Assembly: GCF_000092925.1 (NCBI RefSeq)
Contig: NC_014217.1
Location: forward strand, 2,480,001-2,544,000
DNA length: 64,000 nt
Direction: 5' to 3'
DNA from: Ancylobacter novellus DSM 506
GTDB taxonomy: Bacteria > Pseudomonadota > Alphaproteobacteria > Rhizobiales > Xanthobacteraceae
The translations under genes and the position numbers were made by a program. The notes under the pieces are model-generated. The model saw only the letters and a program-made list of their open reading frames with translations, had not been told where the DNA came from and made no database searches. Shown in pieces: positions 27,187 through 35,100 of this stretch. Every line of letters starts with the position of its first letter. Positions within the stretch are counted from its first letter, which is position 1.

Positions 27187-27489
27187 ATGGCCGATGAAGA
27201 CGACGCCTATGTCTATGACGAAGCCACCGGCGAGTGGCGCCCGGCCTCGGAGATGAAGGCCGCGGCCGCCGCCGCGCTGGAGGTGCGCGATGCCTCCGGC
27301 AATGTGCTGGCGGACGGCGATTCCGTGGTCCTGATCAAGGACCTGAAGGTGAAGGGCGCCGGCCAGACGCTGAAGCAGGGCACGGTGATCAAATCGATCC
27401 GCCTCACGGACAATCCGGAGGAGATCGACTGCCGGCACGAGGCGATCAAGGGCCTCGTCCTGCGCACGGAGTTCGTGCGCAAGCGCTGA
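27187..27489 (+). CDS. phnA: PhnA domain protein (YjdM family)
   Basis: The 100-residue protein holds the PhnA C-terminal domain: VRDASGNVLADGDSVVLIKD, LKVKGAGQTLKQGTVIKSIR and KGLVLRTEFVRKR. The N-terminal zinc ribbon present in longer PhnA proteins is replaced by an acidic segment (DEDDAYVYDEATGEWRPAS). The name is historical; the YjdM family has no proven role in phosphonate use. A GACAGGAGG motif precedes the start. It probably shares the ilvD transcript. Confidence 0.9.
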   Translation: MADEDDAYVYDEATGEWRPASEMKAAAAAALEVRDASGNVLADGDSVVLIKDLKVKGAGQTLKQGTVIKSIRLTDNPEEIDCRHEAIKGLVLRTEFVRKR

Positions 27490-27623
27490 GGCGCGCCGAT
27501 CTTCCGTCCAGGCGGCTCACGCGCTCGGCCCCCCGCCTATCTGCTCGTGCAATAGCGGCCCCGCCCCGCCTGCGGCACCTTCCTCGCTATCCGCGGAAGG
27601 TCCGCGGCGCAGGCGGAGCCGGC

Positions 27624-27749
27624 ATGAACACGCTTTTCTCCGAGATCGTCGACGCGCATGGCGGCATGGACCGCTGGAATGGCTTCATCCGCAAAACCCG
27701 ATTGCCGAACATGAGAGAGACATGTAATATGTCAGATGTCGGTAGTTGA
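27624..27749 (+). pseudogene. Truncated gene fragment (N-terminus only)
   Basis: An ATG at 27624 opens with MNTLFSEIVDAHGGMDRWNG. It reads like the intact N-terminus of a larger family beginning EI-DAHGG-DRWN, as I recall from rhizobial proteins. After about residue 23 the frame changes character (basic and cysteine-containing, then stop at 27749), and it runs into the operator-like GACAT-N5-ATGTC. I read this as the stump left by a deletion or insertion whose junction is near 27690. The missing part is not in the window. Confidence 0.5.
27719..27735. promoter_or_regulatory. Candidate GntR operator, site 1
   Basis: GACAT-GTAAT-ATGTC (27719-27733) is a perfect inverted repeat. Its right side with two more bases reads CTGACATAT on the minus strand, the same nine bases found at sites 2 and 3. 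It lies 27 bases before the DUF6166 start, at the head of the operon that encodes the GntR protein. Confidence 0.55.
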
Positions 27750-27761
27750 TGGATGAAGATC

Positions 27762-28058
27762 ATGAAGACATATCGTGGGGACAGGACCATCGATGGCGTG
27801 GCGGTGACGGTGGACGGTGCGCCGCTGCCGGAGCGCACCGACATCAAGGAGATCAGCCGCGACGGATTCGAGTGGAGCTACGAGGGCGTCGCCCCGGCCC
27901 AACTCGCCCTGGCGATCCTTGCCGATCATTTCGGCTCCGCCGCGCTTGCCCTGCAGAACTACGACCGCTTCATGCGCGATGTGGTCGCCAATTTCGGCAA
28001 TGAGTGGGAATTCACCACGGCCGATATCGAGGCCGTCCTTACCGCCCGCGCGGCCTGA
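27762..28058 (+). CDS. DUF6166 family protein
   Basis: The 98-residue product reads MKTYRGDRTIDGVAVTVDG, then DIKEISRDGFEWSYEGVAPA, QLALAILADHFGSAALALQN and a C-terminal EFTTADIEAVL. I recognise this as DUF6166, a small cytoplasmic family of unknown function. The ATG at 27762 matches the conserved start; another ATG lies at 27753. It is nine bases ahead of the hydrolase gene and just behind operator site 1, so it leads the hydrolase-GntR operon. Confidence 0.85.
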   Translation: MKTYRGDRTIDGVAVTVDGAPLPERTDIKEISRDGFEWSYEGVAPAQLALAILADHFGSAALALQNYDRFMRDVVANFGNEWEFTTADIEAVLTARAA

Positions 28059-28067
28059 GCCTTCTCC

Positions 28068-28850
28068 ATGGCGTCGTTCGTCTCGCAGTTCGTCGCGGCG
28101 CCTGCCGGCGCGGTGGAGTGCTTCGTCGCCCATGGTCAGGCGGATCCCGCCAATGGTTCCTTCGTGCTGGTCCACGGCATTCAGGGAACGGCGGCCGCGT
28201 GGGCGGGGATCGCGCCGCGACTCGATAGCGGGCGCGCCGTTCTCATGCCAAACCTGCGCGGACGCGGGCGTTCGCCAAGCCCGGACGATACCGCCGCCTA
28301 TACCCTCGGTCATTTCGCCGATGACCTTGCCGCGGTGATCGCCTCCGCCCCGGGCCCGGTGACGCTGGTCGGCTGGAGCATGGGCGTGCTGGTGACGCTG
28401 ACCTACATCGCGCGCTTCGGCTCGGCGAAGCTTGACGGGCTGTTATTGGCCAGCGGCACCGCGCATCCCGGCAACGAGGCGGTGTGGTTTCATGCCGAGA
28501 CGACCGAAGGCGTCGCGCAGGAGGCGCGCGCGCGGGCGGCCCGGCTCGGCCTCACCGCCTATGCCACGTCAACCGCCGTTGCCGGCGCCTGGGCCTCGGT
28601 ACGCGCAGCGGATCTGCGTCCCGTGCTCACGCAGATCGAGCTGCCTACTCGAGTGCTGCACTGCGAACTGGACGACCAGTGCCCGCTCGATCATGGCCGG
28701 CTCATCGCCGCCAGTATCCCAAATGCGTCGCTGGAGGTCTGGCCGGGCGCCGGCCACAATCTCATGGCTGAGGATCCCGCCCGTTTCGCGCAGAGCGTGT
28801 TGCGCCTTTATGCCGCCGCGCGCTCTGATAGGCTGAAGACGACTCAGTGA
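28068..28850 (+). CDS. Alpha/beta-hydrolase fold enzyme
   Basis: The 260-residue hydrolase has an oxyanion turn SFVLVHGIQGTAAAW and the nucleophile elbow GWSMG with Ser104. The acid is probably in HCELDDQCPLDHGR and the catalytic His230 is in WPGAGHNLMAEDP. PNLRGRGRSPSPDD also fits esterases and enol-lactonases of the 3-oxoadipate enol-lactonase group. It is soluble (no signal peptide). Lying between DUF6166 and the GntR gene, it is probably a catabolic step for the substrate sensed by that regulator. Confidence 0.92.
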   Translation: MASFVSQFVAAPAGAVECFVAHGQADPANGSFVLVHGIQGTAAAWAGIAPRLDSGRAVLMPNLRGRGRSPSPDDTAAYTLGHFADDLAAVIASAPGPVTLVGWSMGVLVTLTYIARFGSAKLDGLLLASGTAHPGNEAVWFHAETTEGVAQEARARAARLGLTAYATSTAVAGAWASVRAADLRPVLTQIELPTRVLHCELDDQCPLDHGRLIAASIPNASLEVWPGAGHNLMAEDPARFAQSVLRLYAAARSDRLKTTQ

Positions 28851-28914
28851 TATCTCAGCATCGGCCACACCTTCCGCCGGCTTCCCCGGCGGCCCGTTGC
28901 ACCCGGAGTTCCCC

Positions 28915-29655
28915 ATGCCGCCAGCAGGCACCAAGCGCGCCCCCAATGTGCGCAAGACCGACGGTCGGAAGACCGGCGGCGGGCGCGGCCGGCGTAACGA
29001 GGCGAGTCTCGAGGCCGAGGATCTCACGCTCACCGACCGCGCCTATCGCCAGCTCGAGGAGCTGATCTCGACGCTCCAGCTTCCGCCCGGCACGGTGCTG
29101 TCCGAGCTGACCTTGGCGCAGCGGCTGAATATCGGCCGCACCCCGATCCGCGAGGCGCTGCAGCGGCTCGCCCGCGATGGGCTGGTGGTGGTGCTGCCCC
29201 GCCGCGGCGTGCTGGTCTCCGAGATCAATCTGCGCACCCAGCTTCGCCTGCTGGAGACCCGCCGCGTGCTGGAGCGGCTGATGGCCGAACTCGCCGCCGA
29301 ACGCGCCAGCGACGAGGAATGCGAGCAGTTCGCTCAGATCGCCAAGGGCATGCAGGATGCCGCCGCGCGCTCGGATGGCATCGAGTTCATGCGGCTTGAC
29401 CGCACGCTGAACACGCTGGTCTCCGATGCCGCGCGCAACGAATTCGCCAGCCGCTCCATGGGGCTGATGCACGCGCTCTCCCGCCGCTTCTGGTACCAGC
29501 ACTACAAGCGCGTGGCGGACCTGCCGCTGGCCGCGCAGCTCCACGCCGAACTCGCCGCCGCGATTGCGGAACGTGACGGCGAGAAAGCCGCCGCCGCCTC
29601 CGACAAGCTGATCGACTACATCGAATCCTTCGCCCGCAAGACGCTGGACGATTGA
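28915..29655 (+). CDS. GntR family (FCD/FadR-type) transcriptional regulator
   Basis: The 246-residue regulator has an extended basic N-terminus and a winged HTH: TDRAYRQLEELISTLQLPPG, LSELTLAQRLNIGRTPIREA and LQRLARDGLVVVLPRRGVLV. An all-helical effector domain of FCD type follows (TRRVLERLMAELAAERASDE; HAELAAAIAERDGEKAAAAS). The ATG at 28915 has GGAG six bases upstream. It is convergent with livF. I propose that it controls its own operon and the neighbouring liv, ABM, alcohol dehydrogenase and hydroxylase genes through the CTGACATAT sites. Confidence 0.93.
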   Translation: MPPAGTKRAPNVRKTDGRKTGGGRGRRNEASLEAEDLTLTDRAYRQLEELISTLQLPPGTVLSELTLAQRLNIGRTPIREALQRLARDGLVVVLPRRGVLVSEINLRTQLRLLETRRVLERLMAELAAERASDEECEQFAQIAKGMQDAAARSDGIEFMRLDRTLNTLVSDAARNEFASRSMGLMHALSRRFWYQHYKRVADLPLAAQLHAELAAAIAERDGEKAAAASDKLIDYIESFARKTLDD

Positions 29656-29668
29656 AGATACAAGAATT

Positions 29669-29691
29669 GAGCACGCGCCTTACGCGTGCTC
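29669..29691. terminator. Hairpin between convergent GntR and livF genes
   Basis: GAGCACGCG-CCTTA-CGCGTGCTC forms a 9-bp stem that includes the livF stop codon. Neither strand has a proper T-run, so it may be a weak two-way terminator. Confidence 0.4.
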
Positions 29692-30402
29692 CATCTCCAC
29701 TTCGCCGGCGATGACGCGCATCACCGCGCGGTCGGCATGGGCCTGCGCCAGCGTACCCTCGAAGATCATCTCGCCACGCTCGACCACATAGAGCCGGTCG
29801 ACATAATCCGGCAGGTGATGGACGTTGGACTCGGCCATCAGCACCGCCTCGCCCATGGCGCGGATCGAGGCAATGCCCTCCGAGATCATCGGGATGATCG
29901 CCGGCGACAGCCCCTCGAACGGCTCGTCGAGCAGGAGGAGGCTCGGGTCCAGCGCCAGCGCGCGGGCGACGGAGACCATCTTGCGCTCGCCGCCGGAGAG
30001 CTGCTGGCCGCCGCGCGCCAGATATTGCCGCAGCTTGGGGAACACCTTCAGCGAACGCTCCACCCGCTCCTCCTCCGAGAGAGGAGAAGGTCGGGTCCAT
30101 GTCGGCAGCGCGATGTTCTCTGCGACGGTGAGATCGGCATAGACGTCGGATTCCTCCGGCGAATAGCCGATGCCGAGCTGCGCGATCTTGTAAGTGGGCA
30201 TCCCGACGAGGTCCTGCCCCTTGAAGCTGATCGCGCCGGCGACCGGCGCGCGATGACCCATGATGGTGCGGAAGGTCGTGGTCTTGCCGGCGCCGTTGCG
30301 CCCGATCAGGCAGACCAGCTCGCCCGGCTCCACCGTGAGGTCGAGGCCGTTGAGGATGCGGCTGCCGGCAATATCGACCTTGAGGCCGGAGATCTTCAGC
30401 AT
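29680..30402 (-). CDS. livF: LIV-type ABC transporter ATP-binding protein
   Basis: The 240-residue ATPase matches LivF: Walker A CLIGRNGAGKTTTFRTIMG near residue 35, GIGYSPEESDVYADLTVAEN with the Q/E-loop, the signature LSGGERKMVSVARAL, Walker B LLLLDEPFEGLSPAI and the C-terminal ERGEMIFEGT. The start at 30402 has GGAGCCTCC upstream. It is the last gene of the liv set (binding protein, two permeases, two ATPases, all minus strand and tightly packed). Members of this family import branched-chain amino acids, amides, urea or aromatic acids. Confidence 0.94.
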   Translation of the reverse strand: MLKISGLKVDIAGSRILNGLDLTVEPGELVCLIGRNGAGKTTTFRTIMGHRAPVAGAISFKGQDLVGMPTYKIAQLGIGYSPEESDVYADLTVAENIALPTWTRPSPLSEEERVERSLKVFPKLRQYLARGGQQLSGGERKMVSVARALALDPSLLLLDEPFEGLSPAIIPMISEGIASIRAMGEAVLMAESNVHHLPDYVDRLYVVERGEMIFEGTLAQAHADRAVMRVIAGEVEMEHA

Positions 30403-30412
30403 AGGAGGCTCC

Positions 30413-31228
30413 TCAATGACTGGTCGCGGAAGCGAAGCTGGCAGCCGCATTCGAGGCCTTGTGCTTCATCTGCGGCGGGCGGGTGCCGACCACCGCGGCG
30501 ATCAGCGCCGGATCCTTGAAGAAGGTTTCCGGCTTCTCATTGGCCAGCACACGCCCGGCCTGAAGCGCGACGATGCGGTCGGAGTAGCGGGCGACGAGAT
30601 CCATGTCGTGCTCGACCTGGATGATCGCCCGTACCCCCGCCTTGCGGCAGGCGGCGATCAAGAGCTCCATGATGGCGTGCTTGTCGCCGGTGGAGACCCC
30701 GGAGGTCGGCTCGTCGATCAGGATCAGCTCCGGCTTCAGCGCGAAGGCGCTGGCGACATCGAGCAGCTTCTTCTCGCCCTGAGAGAGGGCGCGGGCGCGC
30801 TGGTCGAGCCGGTGGCGCAGGTTGAAGATATCCGCCACCTCCTCCACGGCATCATGCACCTCGCGGTCGCGGATCAGGCTGCGCAGCGGATTGATGGTGC
30901 GTTTCAGCCGCGAGGAGGCGGCGACGCACAGCGTCTCGCGCACGGTGAGCTCGGGGAAGATGTTCACCAGTTGAAAGCCGCGCGCCATGCCGCGCCGCGC
31001 CAGTTCCACCGGGCCGATGCCGCCAATGTCGCTGCCGCGGAAAGAAACCTGTCCCGAGGTCGGCTTGAGCAGGCCGGTGAGCACATTCACCAGCGTGCTC
31101 TTGCCCGCGCCATTCGGCCCGACGATGGAGATGAACTCGCCGTCATTGATCGAGATCGAGACATCGGTCAGGGCGTGGAAATCGCCGTAGCTCTTGCAGA
31201 CGGTGTTGGCTTCGAGAAGCGCCGTCAT
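30413..31228 (-). CDS. livG: LIV-type ABC transporter ATP-binding protein
   Basis: The 271-residue ATPase matches LivG: SIVGPNGAGKSTLVNVLTGL near residue 35, GMARGFQLVNIFPELTVRET, the signature ALSQGEKKLLDVASAFAL, Walker B LILIDEPTSGVSTGDKH and the H-loop in VEHDMDLVARYSDRIVAL. The signature LSQGEKK is a variant of LSGGQ shared by a subgroup of LivG proteins. Three bases separate it from livM and ten from livF. Confidence 0.94.
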   Translation of the reverse strand: MTALLEANTVCKSYGDFHALTDVSISINDGEFISIVGPNGAGKSTLVNVLTGLLKPTSGQVSFRGSDIGGIGPVELARRGMARGFQLVNIFPELTVRETLCVAASSRLKRTINPLRSLIRDREVHDAVEEVADIFNLRHRLDQRARALSQGEKKLLDVASAFALKPELILIDEPTSGVSTGDKHAIMELLIAACRKAGVRAIIQVEHDMDLVARYSDRIVALQAGRVLANEKPETFFKDPALIAAVVGTRPPQMKHKASNAAASFASATSH

Positions 31229-31231
31229 GGT

Positions 31232-32248
31232 TCAGCTCCCGCGCTTGAAGCGGTGGAGGAGGCTTCCCGCGATGCCGGACAGGCCGCCGGGGAAGAACAC
31301 GACAAGAAGGATCAGCACCGCGCCCATCACGAAACGCCAGTACTGGGTGATCGACATCACCGTGTCCTGCAGCAGGACGAAGGCGAGCGAGCCGACCACC
31401 GGACCGATGAAGGCCCCGGAACCGCCGAGCACCGCCATGAAGACGAGGTTGCCGGACTGGGTCCAGTAGACGATCTCCGGATCCGCAAGGCCGATGGTGA
31501 TGGCGAGGATCGCTCCGCCAATGGCGCCGTAAAGGCCTGAGATGACATAGGCGGCGAGGCGCATGCGGGTGACCTGGACACCGAGATAGGCCGCCTTCTG
31601 CGCGTTCTCGCGGATCGCCTGGAGATGCAGGCCGAAGGGCGAGCGCACGATGCGCCACATGATGAGGCCGAGAGCCCCGAGCAGGCCGAGGGCGTAATAG
31701 TAGAACGGCCCGGTAAGGAAGGCGGTCTTGCCGCCCTCGAACTCCATGCCGAACAGCAGCGGGCGCAGCACCCGCATGCCCTGGTCGCCGCCGGTGAGGC
31801 CGTAGAACTTGTACAGCACCGAGTGGAACAGCATGCCGAAAGCCAGCGTCAGCATGCCGAAGAAGATGCGGGTGTAGCGCACGCACAGGAAGCCGACCGG
31901 GATGGCGATGATCACCGAGACGAGGATCGAGACCAGCAGGATCAGCTCGAAGGACTGCACGCCGAGCTTCGAGGTCATCACCGCCGCGGTATAGGCGCCG
32001 ATGCCCAGGAACATGGCGTGGCCGAAGGAGAGCAGTCCGGTGTAGCCGAACAACAGGTTGAAGCCGAGCAAGGCGATGGCGAGCGCGAAGAATGGCACCA
32101 TCAGGGTCAGCGTGTAGGTGGAGGCGAAGAACGGCAGGGCCGCCATCGCCGCGAGGATCACCAGGAGAGCCCAGAGGCCGGAGGCCCTCGTCGCTTTCGA
32201 AGGCGAGCGCGCCAACCGCGTGCTCTCGACGATATGGGGAGCACTCAT
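31232..32248 (-). CDS. livM: LIV-type ABC transporter permease
   Basis: This 338-residue inner-membrane permease has about nine to ten hydrophobic segments. LivM landmarks are NLLFGYTGLLSFGHAMFLGI near residue 65, SPFGLHLQAIRENAQKAAYL, AYVISGLYGAIGGAILAI and VFMAVLGGSGAFIGPVVGSL. Its start overlaps the livH stop by four bases. The product should pair with LivH to form the channel. Confidence 0.94.
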   Translation of the reverse strand: MSAPHIVESTRLARSPSKATRASGLWALLVILAAMAALPFFASTYTLTLMVPFFALAIALLGFNLLFGYTGLLSFGHAMFLGIGAYTAAVMTSKLGVQSFELILLVSILVSVIIAIPVGFLCVRYTRIFFGMLTLAFGMLFHSVLYKFYGLTGGDQGMRVLRPLLFGMEFEGGKTAFLTGPFYYYALGLLGALGLIMWRIVRSPFGLHLQAIRENAQKAAYLGVQVTRMRLAAYVISGLYGAIGGAILAITIGLADPEIVYWTQSGNLVFMAVLGGSGAFIGPVVGSLAFVLLQDTVMSITQYWRFVMGAVLILLVVFFPGGLSGIAGSLLHRFKRGS

Positions 32249-33126
32249 GCCATCGCCTTTCCGAACAGGCCGGCCGGGCGCAGGATCAGCACCGCGATGA
32301 CGACCACGTAGATCGAGAGGATTTCCGCCTCCGGCAGCACCATGATCGCGACGGCGCGGATCAGGCCGACGATCAGCGCGCCGGCCATCGCCCCGCGCAT
32401 AGAGCCGAGCCCGCCGATGACCACCACGGCGAAGGCCTCGACCACGAGTTCGACCGACATTTCCAGCGAGGCGGCCGAGGCCGGCACCACCAGCGCGCCG
32501 CCCACCGTGCCGAGCATGCAGCCCACCGTGAACACCGCCGCGAAGATGCGCTTGGAGTTGACGCCGAGGCCCTCCGACATTTCGCGGTTCTCGGCCGTGG
32601 CGCGGATGATGCGCCCGGTGCGGGTGCGCTGGAGGAACCAGCCCAGCCCGCCGGCAATGGCGATCGAGGCGGCGATGACCAGGAGATTATAGGTCGGCAC
32701 CCGGATGCCCGCGATCTCGGCGGTGCCATAGGCGAGATAGGCGTTGTCCAGCGTGAGCGGCGTCGGCCCCCACAGGAACCGCATCATGTCCTGGAACACC
32801 AGCAGCAGGCCGAAGGTCAGCAGCAGCTGGTGGCTCTCGTCGCGCTCGTAGACGGTGCGCAGCAGCCGCTCGACCGGCAGGCCGATCAGCCCGATGGCAA
32901 GACCGGCGAGGATCAGCACCGGCAGCACGACGATACCGGGAAGCCCCATCGCCGCGGCCGCCGCGACGGCGGTGATGCCGAAATAGGCCCCGAGCGCGTA
33001 GAACGAGCCGCAGGCGAGGTTGACGATCTTCTGCACGCCGAACACCAGCTGGAGGCCGGCAGCGACGAGGAAGACCACGGCGGCGTGGAAAACGCCGCCG
33101 AGGATCATGTCGATAAGGATTGCCAT
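32245..33126 (-). CDS. livH: LIV-type ABC transporter permease
   Basis: The 293-residue permease has eight or so membrane segments and LivH landmarks: VFGVQKIVNLACGSFYALGA, FLQRTRTGRIIRATAENREM, GCMLGTVGGALVVPASAASL, and VEAFAVVVIGGLGSMRGAMA near the C-terminus. It begins nine bases after the binding-protein gene ends. Gene order K-H-M-G-F is the classic one. Confidence 0.94.
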   Translation of the reverse strand: MAILIDMILGGVFHAAVVFLVAAGLQLVFGVQKIVNLACGSFYALGAYFGITAVAAAAAMGLPGIVVLPVLILAGLAIGLIGLPVERLLRTVYERDESHQLLLTFGLLLVFQDMMRFLWGPTPLTLDNAYLAYGTAEIAGIRVPTYNLLVIAASIAIAGGLGWFLQRTRTGRIIRATAENREMSEGLGVNSKRIFAAVFTVGCMLGTVGGALVVPASAASLEMSVELVVEAFAVVVIGGLGSMRGAMAGALIVGLIRAVAIMVLPEAEILSIYVVVIAVLILRPAGLFGKAMA

Positions 33127-33135
33127 GTCGCTCCC

Positions 33136-34410
33136 TCAGGCCGGCAGCTTGGCGGTCTTGAGCCACTCCCAGAAGTCCATTCCCGGCGGCTTCTGGAGCT
33201 GGTCGGCGGTGTAGGCGTTCACGGTCTTCAGCGTCGGGAAGTCGTAATTGTTCTCGTTGGTCGACAGGCCCTGATAGAACACCTGCTCGGCGATCTTGTC
33301 GGCGCGGAAGCGCCCCGGTCCGCCGAGGCTATGCACTTCCTGTTTCGGGATTGAATCGATGATCTCGTCGAGCTTCGGCCAGCGGCCCGTCGCCTTGGCC
33401 GCCGCCTCGGTGCCGGCCTTGTAGGCGGCGAGCGCGAAATAGGCGCGGTCGGCCTCCCAGTGCGGGGCCTCCTTGTAGCGGTCCATATAGTCCGCGACGA
33501 AGGCCTTCTGCAGCGGCGAGGCGTCGGGCAGCGCGAAATAGAGCGTGTTGTGCCCGAAGATAATGTTCTCCGGCATGAAGCTCTTCTTGAGCTGGTTGAG
33601 CTGCCAGCCGGCGGCGGGAAGCGCGAGGTTCACGCCCTCGAACAGCCCGGCGGCGCTGCCCTGCTTCATGAACACCGGCAGATCGGCGAACAGCATGGAC
33701 GAGAAGATGAAGTCGGGCTTGGCCGCCTTCAGCGCCGCGATGTGCGAGGTGAGGTCCATGGTGCCGACCTTGGGCCACTGCTCGGCCACCACCTCGTATT
33801 GCACGCCCGCGCGGGTGAGGATCTGCCGGAACGCCTCCCAGTTGTTGCGCCCGTAGGAGTAGTCGGGATTGATGCCGGCGACACGCTTGATCTTGTTGCC
33901 GAAATACTTGACCGACAGCAGCGAGGACATGACCGCCTCGCACTCATTGTCGGTGGAGCGGAACACGTAGCGCGCCTTGGGCATCGCCTCCTTCACGCCG
34001 TCCTGGGTGGTTCCGTCCCACATGATGAGCAGCGCCTGCTCTTCCTCGGCGACCGGGGCGACGCCCATGGAAACGCCGGTGGAGATCAGGCCCTGCACGC
34101 AGTCCACCTTCTCCTGAAGCACCAGGCGGCGGAAGCGCTCGATCGTGTCCTTCGGGGAAGTCTCCTCCTCGAAGACCAGCTCGACCGGGCGGCCGGCGAT
34201 GCCGCCGTCCTTGTTCATGCGCTCGGCGGCCCACTGCACCGCGCGGATGCCGCATTCGCCGACCGTACCCATGGCGCCGGAGCGCGGGGCGAGAATGCCG
34301 ATGCGGACAGGTTTGGATTGGGCGATAGCCGGAGCGAAGACACCCGGCACGGAAGCGGCAAGACCGGCAGCACCGATCCCCCGCAGCACGGAGCGGCGGT
34401 TGAGATTCAT
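33136..34410 (-). CDS. LIV-type ABC transporter substrate-binding protein with Tat-like signal
   Basis: The 424-residue periplasmic protein begins MNLNRRSVLRGIGAAGLAAS, a twin-arginine-like signal with cleavage near APAIAQS. The binding fold follows: PVRIGILAPRSGAMGTVGEC, NKDGGIAGRPVELVFEEETS and PKDTIERFRRLVLQEKVDCV. This fold is larger than typical LivK (about 370) and resembles amide/aromatic-type receptors. It leads the liv operon, and operator site 2 lies 41 bases before its start. The neighbouring alcohol dehydrogenase and hydrolase argue for an organic substrate other than an amino acid. Confidence 0.92.
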   Translation of the reverse strand: MNLNRRSVLRGIGAAGLAASVPGVFAPAIAQSKPVRIGILAPRSGAMGTVGECGIRAVQWAAERMNKDGGIAGRPVELVFEEETSPKDTIERFRRLVLQEKVDCVQGLISTGVSMGVAPVAEEEQALLIMWDGTTQDGVKEAMPKARYVFRSTDNECEAVMSSLLSVKYFGNKIKRVAGINPDYSYGRNNWEAFRQILTRAGVQYEVVAEQWPKVGTMDLTSHIAALKAAKPDFIFSSMLFADLPVFMKQGSAAGLFEGVNLALPAAGWQLNQLKKSFMPENIIFGHNTLYFALPDASPLQKAFVADYMDRYKEAPHWEADRAYFALAAYKAGTEAAAKATGRWPKLDEIIDSIPKQEVHSLGGPGRFRADKIAEQVFYQGLSTNENNYDFPTLKTVNAYTADQLQKPPGMDFWEWLKTAKLPA

Positions 34411-34450
34411 TGATTTCCTCCCCTCGCGGGTCTTATGCCCGCCGTAGGTC

Positions 34451-34470
34451 CTGACATATCATAAATATGC
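34451..34470. promoter_or_regulatory. Candidate GntR operator, site 2 (liv operon)
   Basis: CTGACATAT (34451-34459) starts an imperfect dyad: CTG-A-CATAT, spacer CATAA, ATATG-CAG. It sits 41 bases before the binding-protein start, on the opposite strand from that gene, where repressor binding would block transcription. Confidence 0.5.
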
Positions 34471-34616
34471 AGACTGAATGTCTGGCAAGGAATAATTTTG
34501 ACTTAGATCAATTTGTGATCGCTCGACGACGCCTGCGTTCGCTCGCAAAGCGATGCTGCGCCTGGGTTTTGCGACGCCGACGGGTGAACCCGGCTACCGC
34601 GTCGGAAACAATCGAA

Positions 34617-34640
34617 CTGACATATCTTCAGGATATTTCA
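34617..34640. promoter_or_regulatory. Candidate GntR operator, site 3 (ABM gene)
   Basis: TGACATATC (34618-34626), spacer TTCAG, GATATTTCA (34632-34640) is an inverted repeat with one mismatch; with the preceding C it contains CTGACATAT. It is 94 bases before the ABM gene. The remaining divergent gap (34411-34733) shows no open gene. Confidence 0.5.
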
Positions 34641-34733
34641 CGCCGCCGGAGCTTTACACGACGCCCGGCGCGGCAGCAGGATGACCGGCAATACCAACCG
34701 CGAAAGCGAGAAATGAGGGAAGGGAGCCCCGCC

Positions 34734-35096
34734 ATGATCGCCGTGATTTTCGAGGTCTGGCCCGCCGAGGGCGAGCGCCAGCACTATCTCGACATCGCCG
34801 CCGCGCTGCGCGCCGACCTCGCCGAGGTCGACGGCTTCATCTCGGTCGAGCGCTTCCAGAGCCTCACCGACCCGGAAAAGATGCTCTCGCTGTCGATCTG
34901 GCGCGACGAGGAAGCGGTCCGCCAATGGCGCAACCGCGCCAATCACCGAAAGGCGCAGGCCGAGGGGCGCCACGGCGTGTTCCGCGACTACCGGCTGCGC
35001 ATTGCCGAGGTGTCGCGCGACTACGGCCTGAGCGACCGCGCGCAGGCGCCGAACGACAGCCGGCAGGCCCATGCACCCGTGAGCATCGCTATATAG
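34734..35096 (+). CDS. Antibiotic biosynthesis monooxygenase (ABM) domain protein
   Basis: The 120-residue product has the ABM ferredoxin-like fold pattern: MIAVIFEVWPAEGERQHYLD, ALRADLAEVDGFISVERFQS, PEKMLSLSIWRDEEAVRQWR, NRANHRKAQAEGRHGVFRDY and RLRIAEVSRDYGL. Such cofactor-free proteins act on quinones, aldehydes or other reactive intermediates, or as heme-degrading relatives. GGGAG lies eight bases before the ATG at 34734. It is divergent from the liv operon and convergent with the alcohol dehydrogenase. Confidence 0.9.
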   Translation: MIAVIFEVWPAEGERQHYLDIAAALRADLAEVDGFISVERFQSLTDPEKMLSLSIWRDEEAVRQWRNRANHRKAQAEGRHGVFRDYRLRIAEVSRDYGLSDRAQAPNDSRQAHAPVSIAI

Positions 35097-35100
35097 CCGG

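Noticed and set aside
24445..27438. A 997-codon open frame on the minus strand
   Set aside because: It lies opposite the second TPM gene, ilvD and phnA, and its translation is a low-complexity Arg/Gly/His/Val mix typical of the antisense of high-GC genes.
27187..27489. PhnA considered as a truncated gene
   Set aside because: The start has a good ribosome site and the C-terminal domain is whole; forms without the zinc ribbon are known to me in this order.
33136..34410. Liv-type cluster considered as a second urea transporter
   Set aside because: Its binding protein lacks the UrtA motifs and its ATPase has LSQGEKK and no UrtD-like signature.
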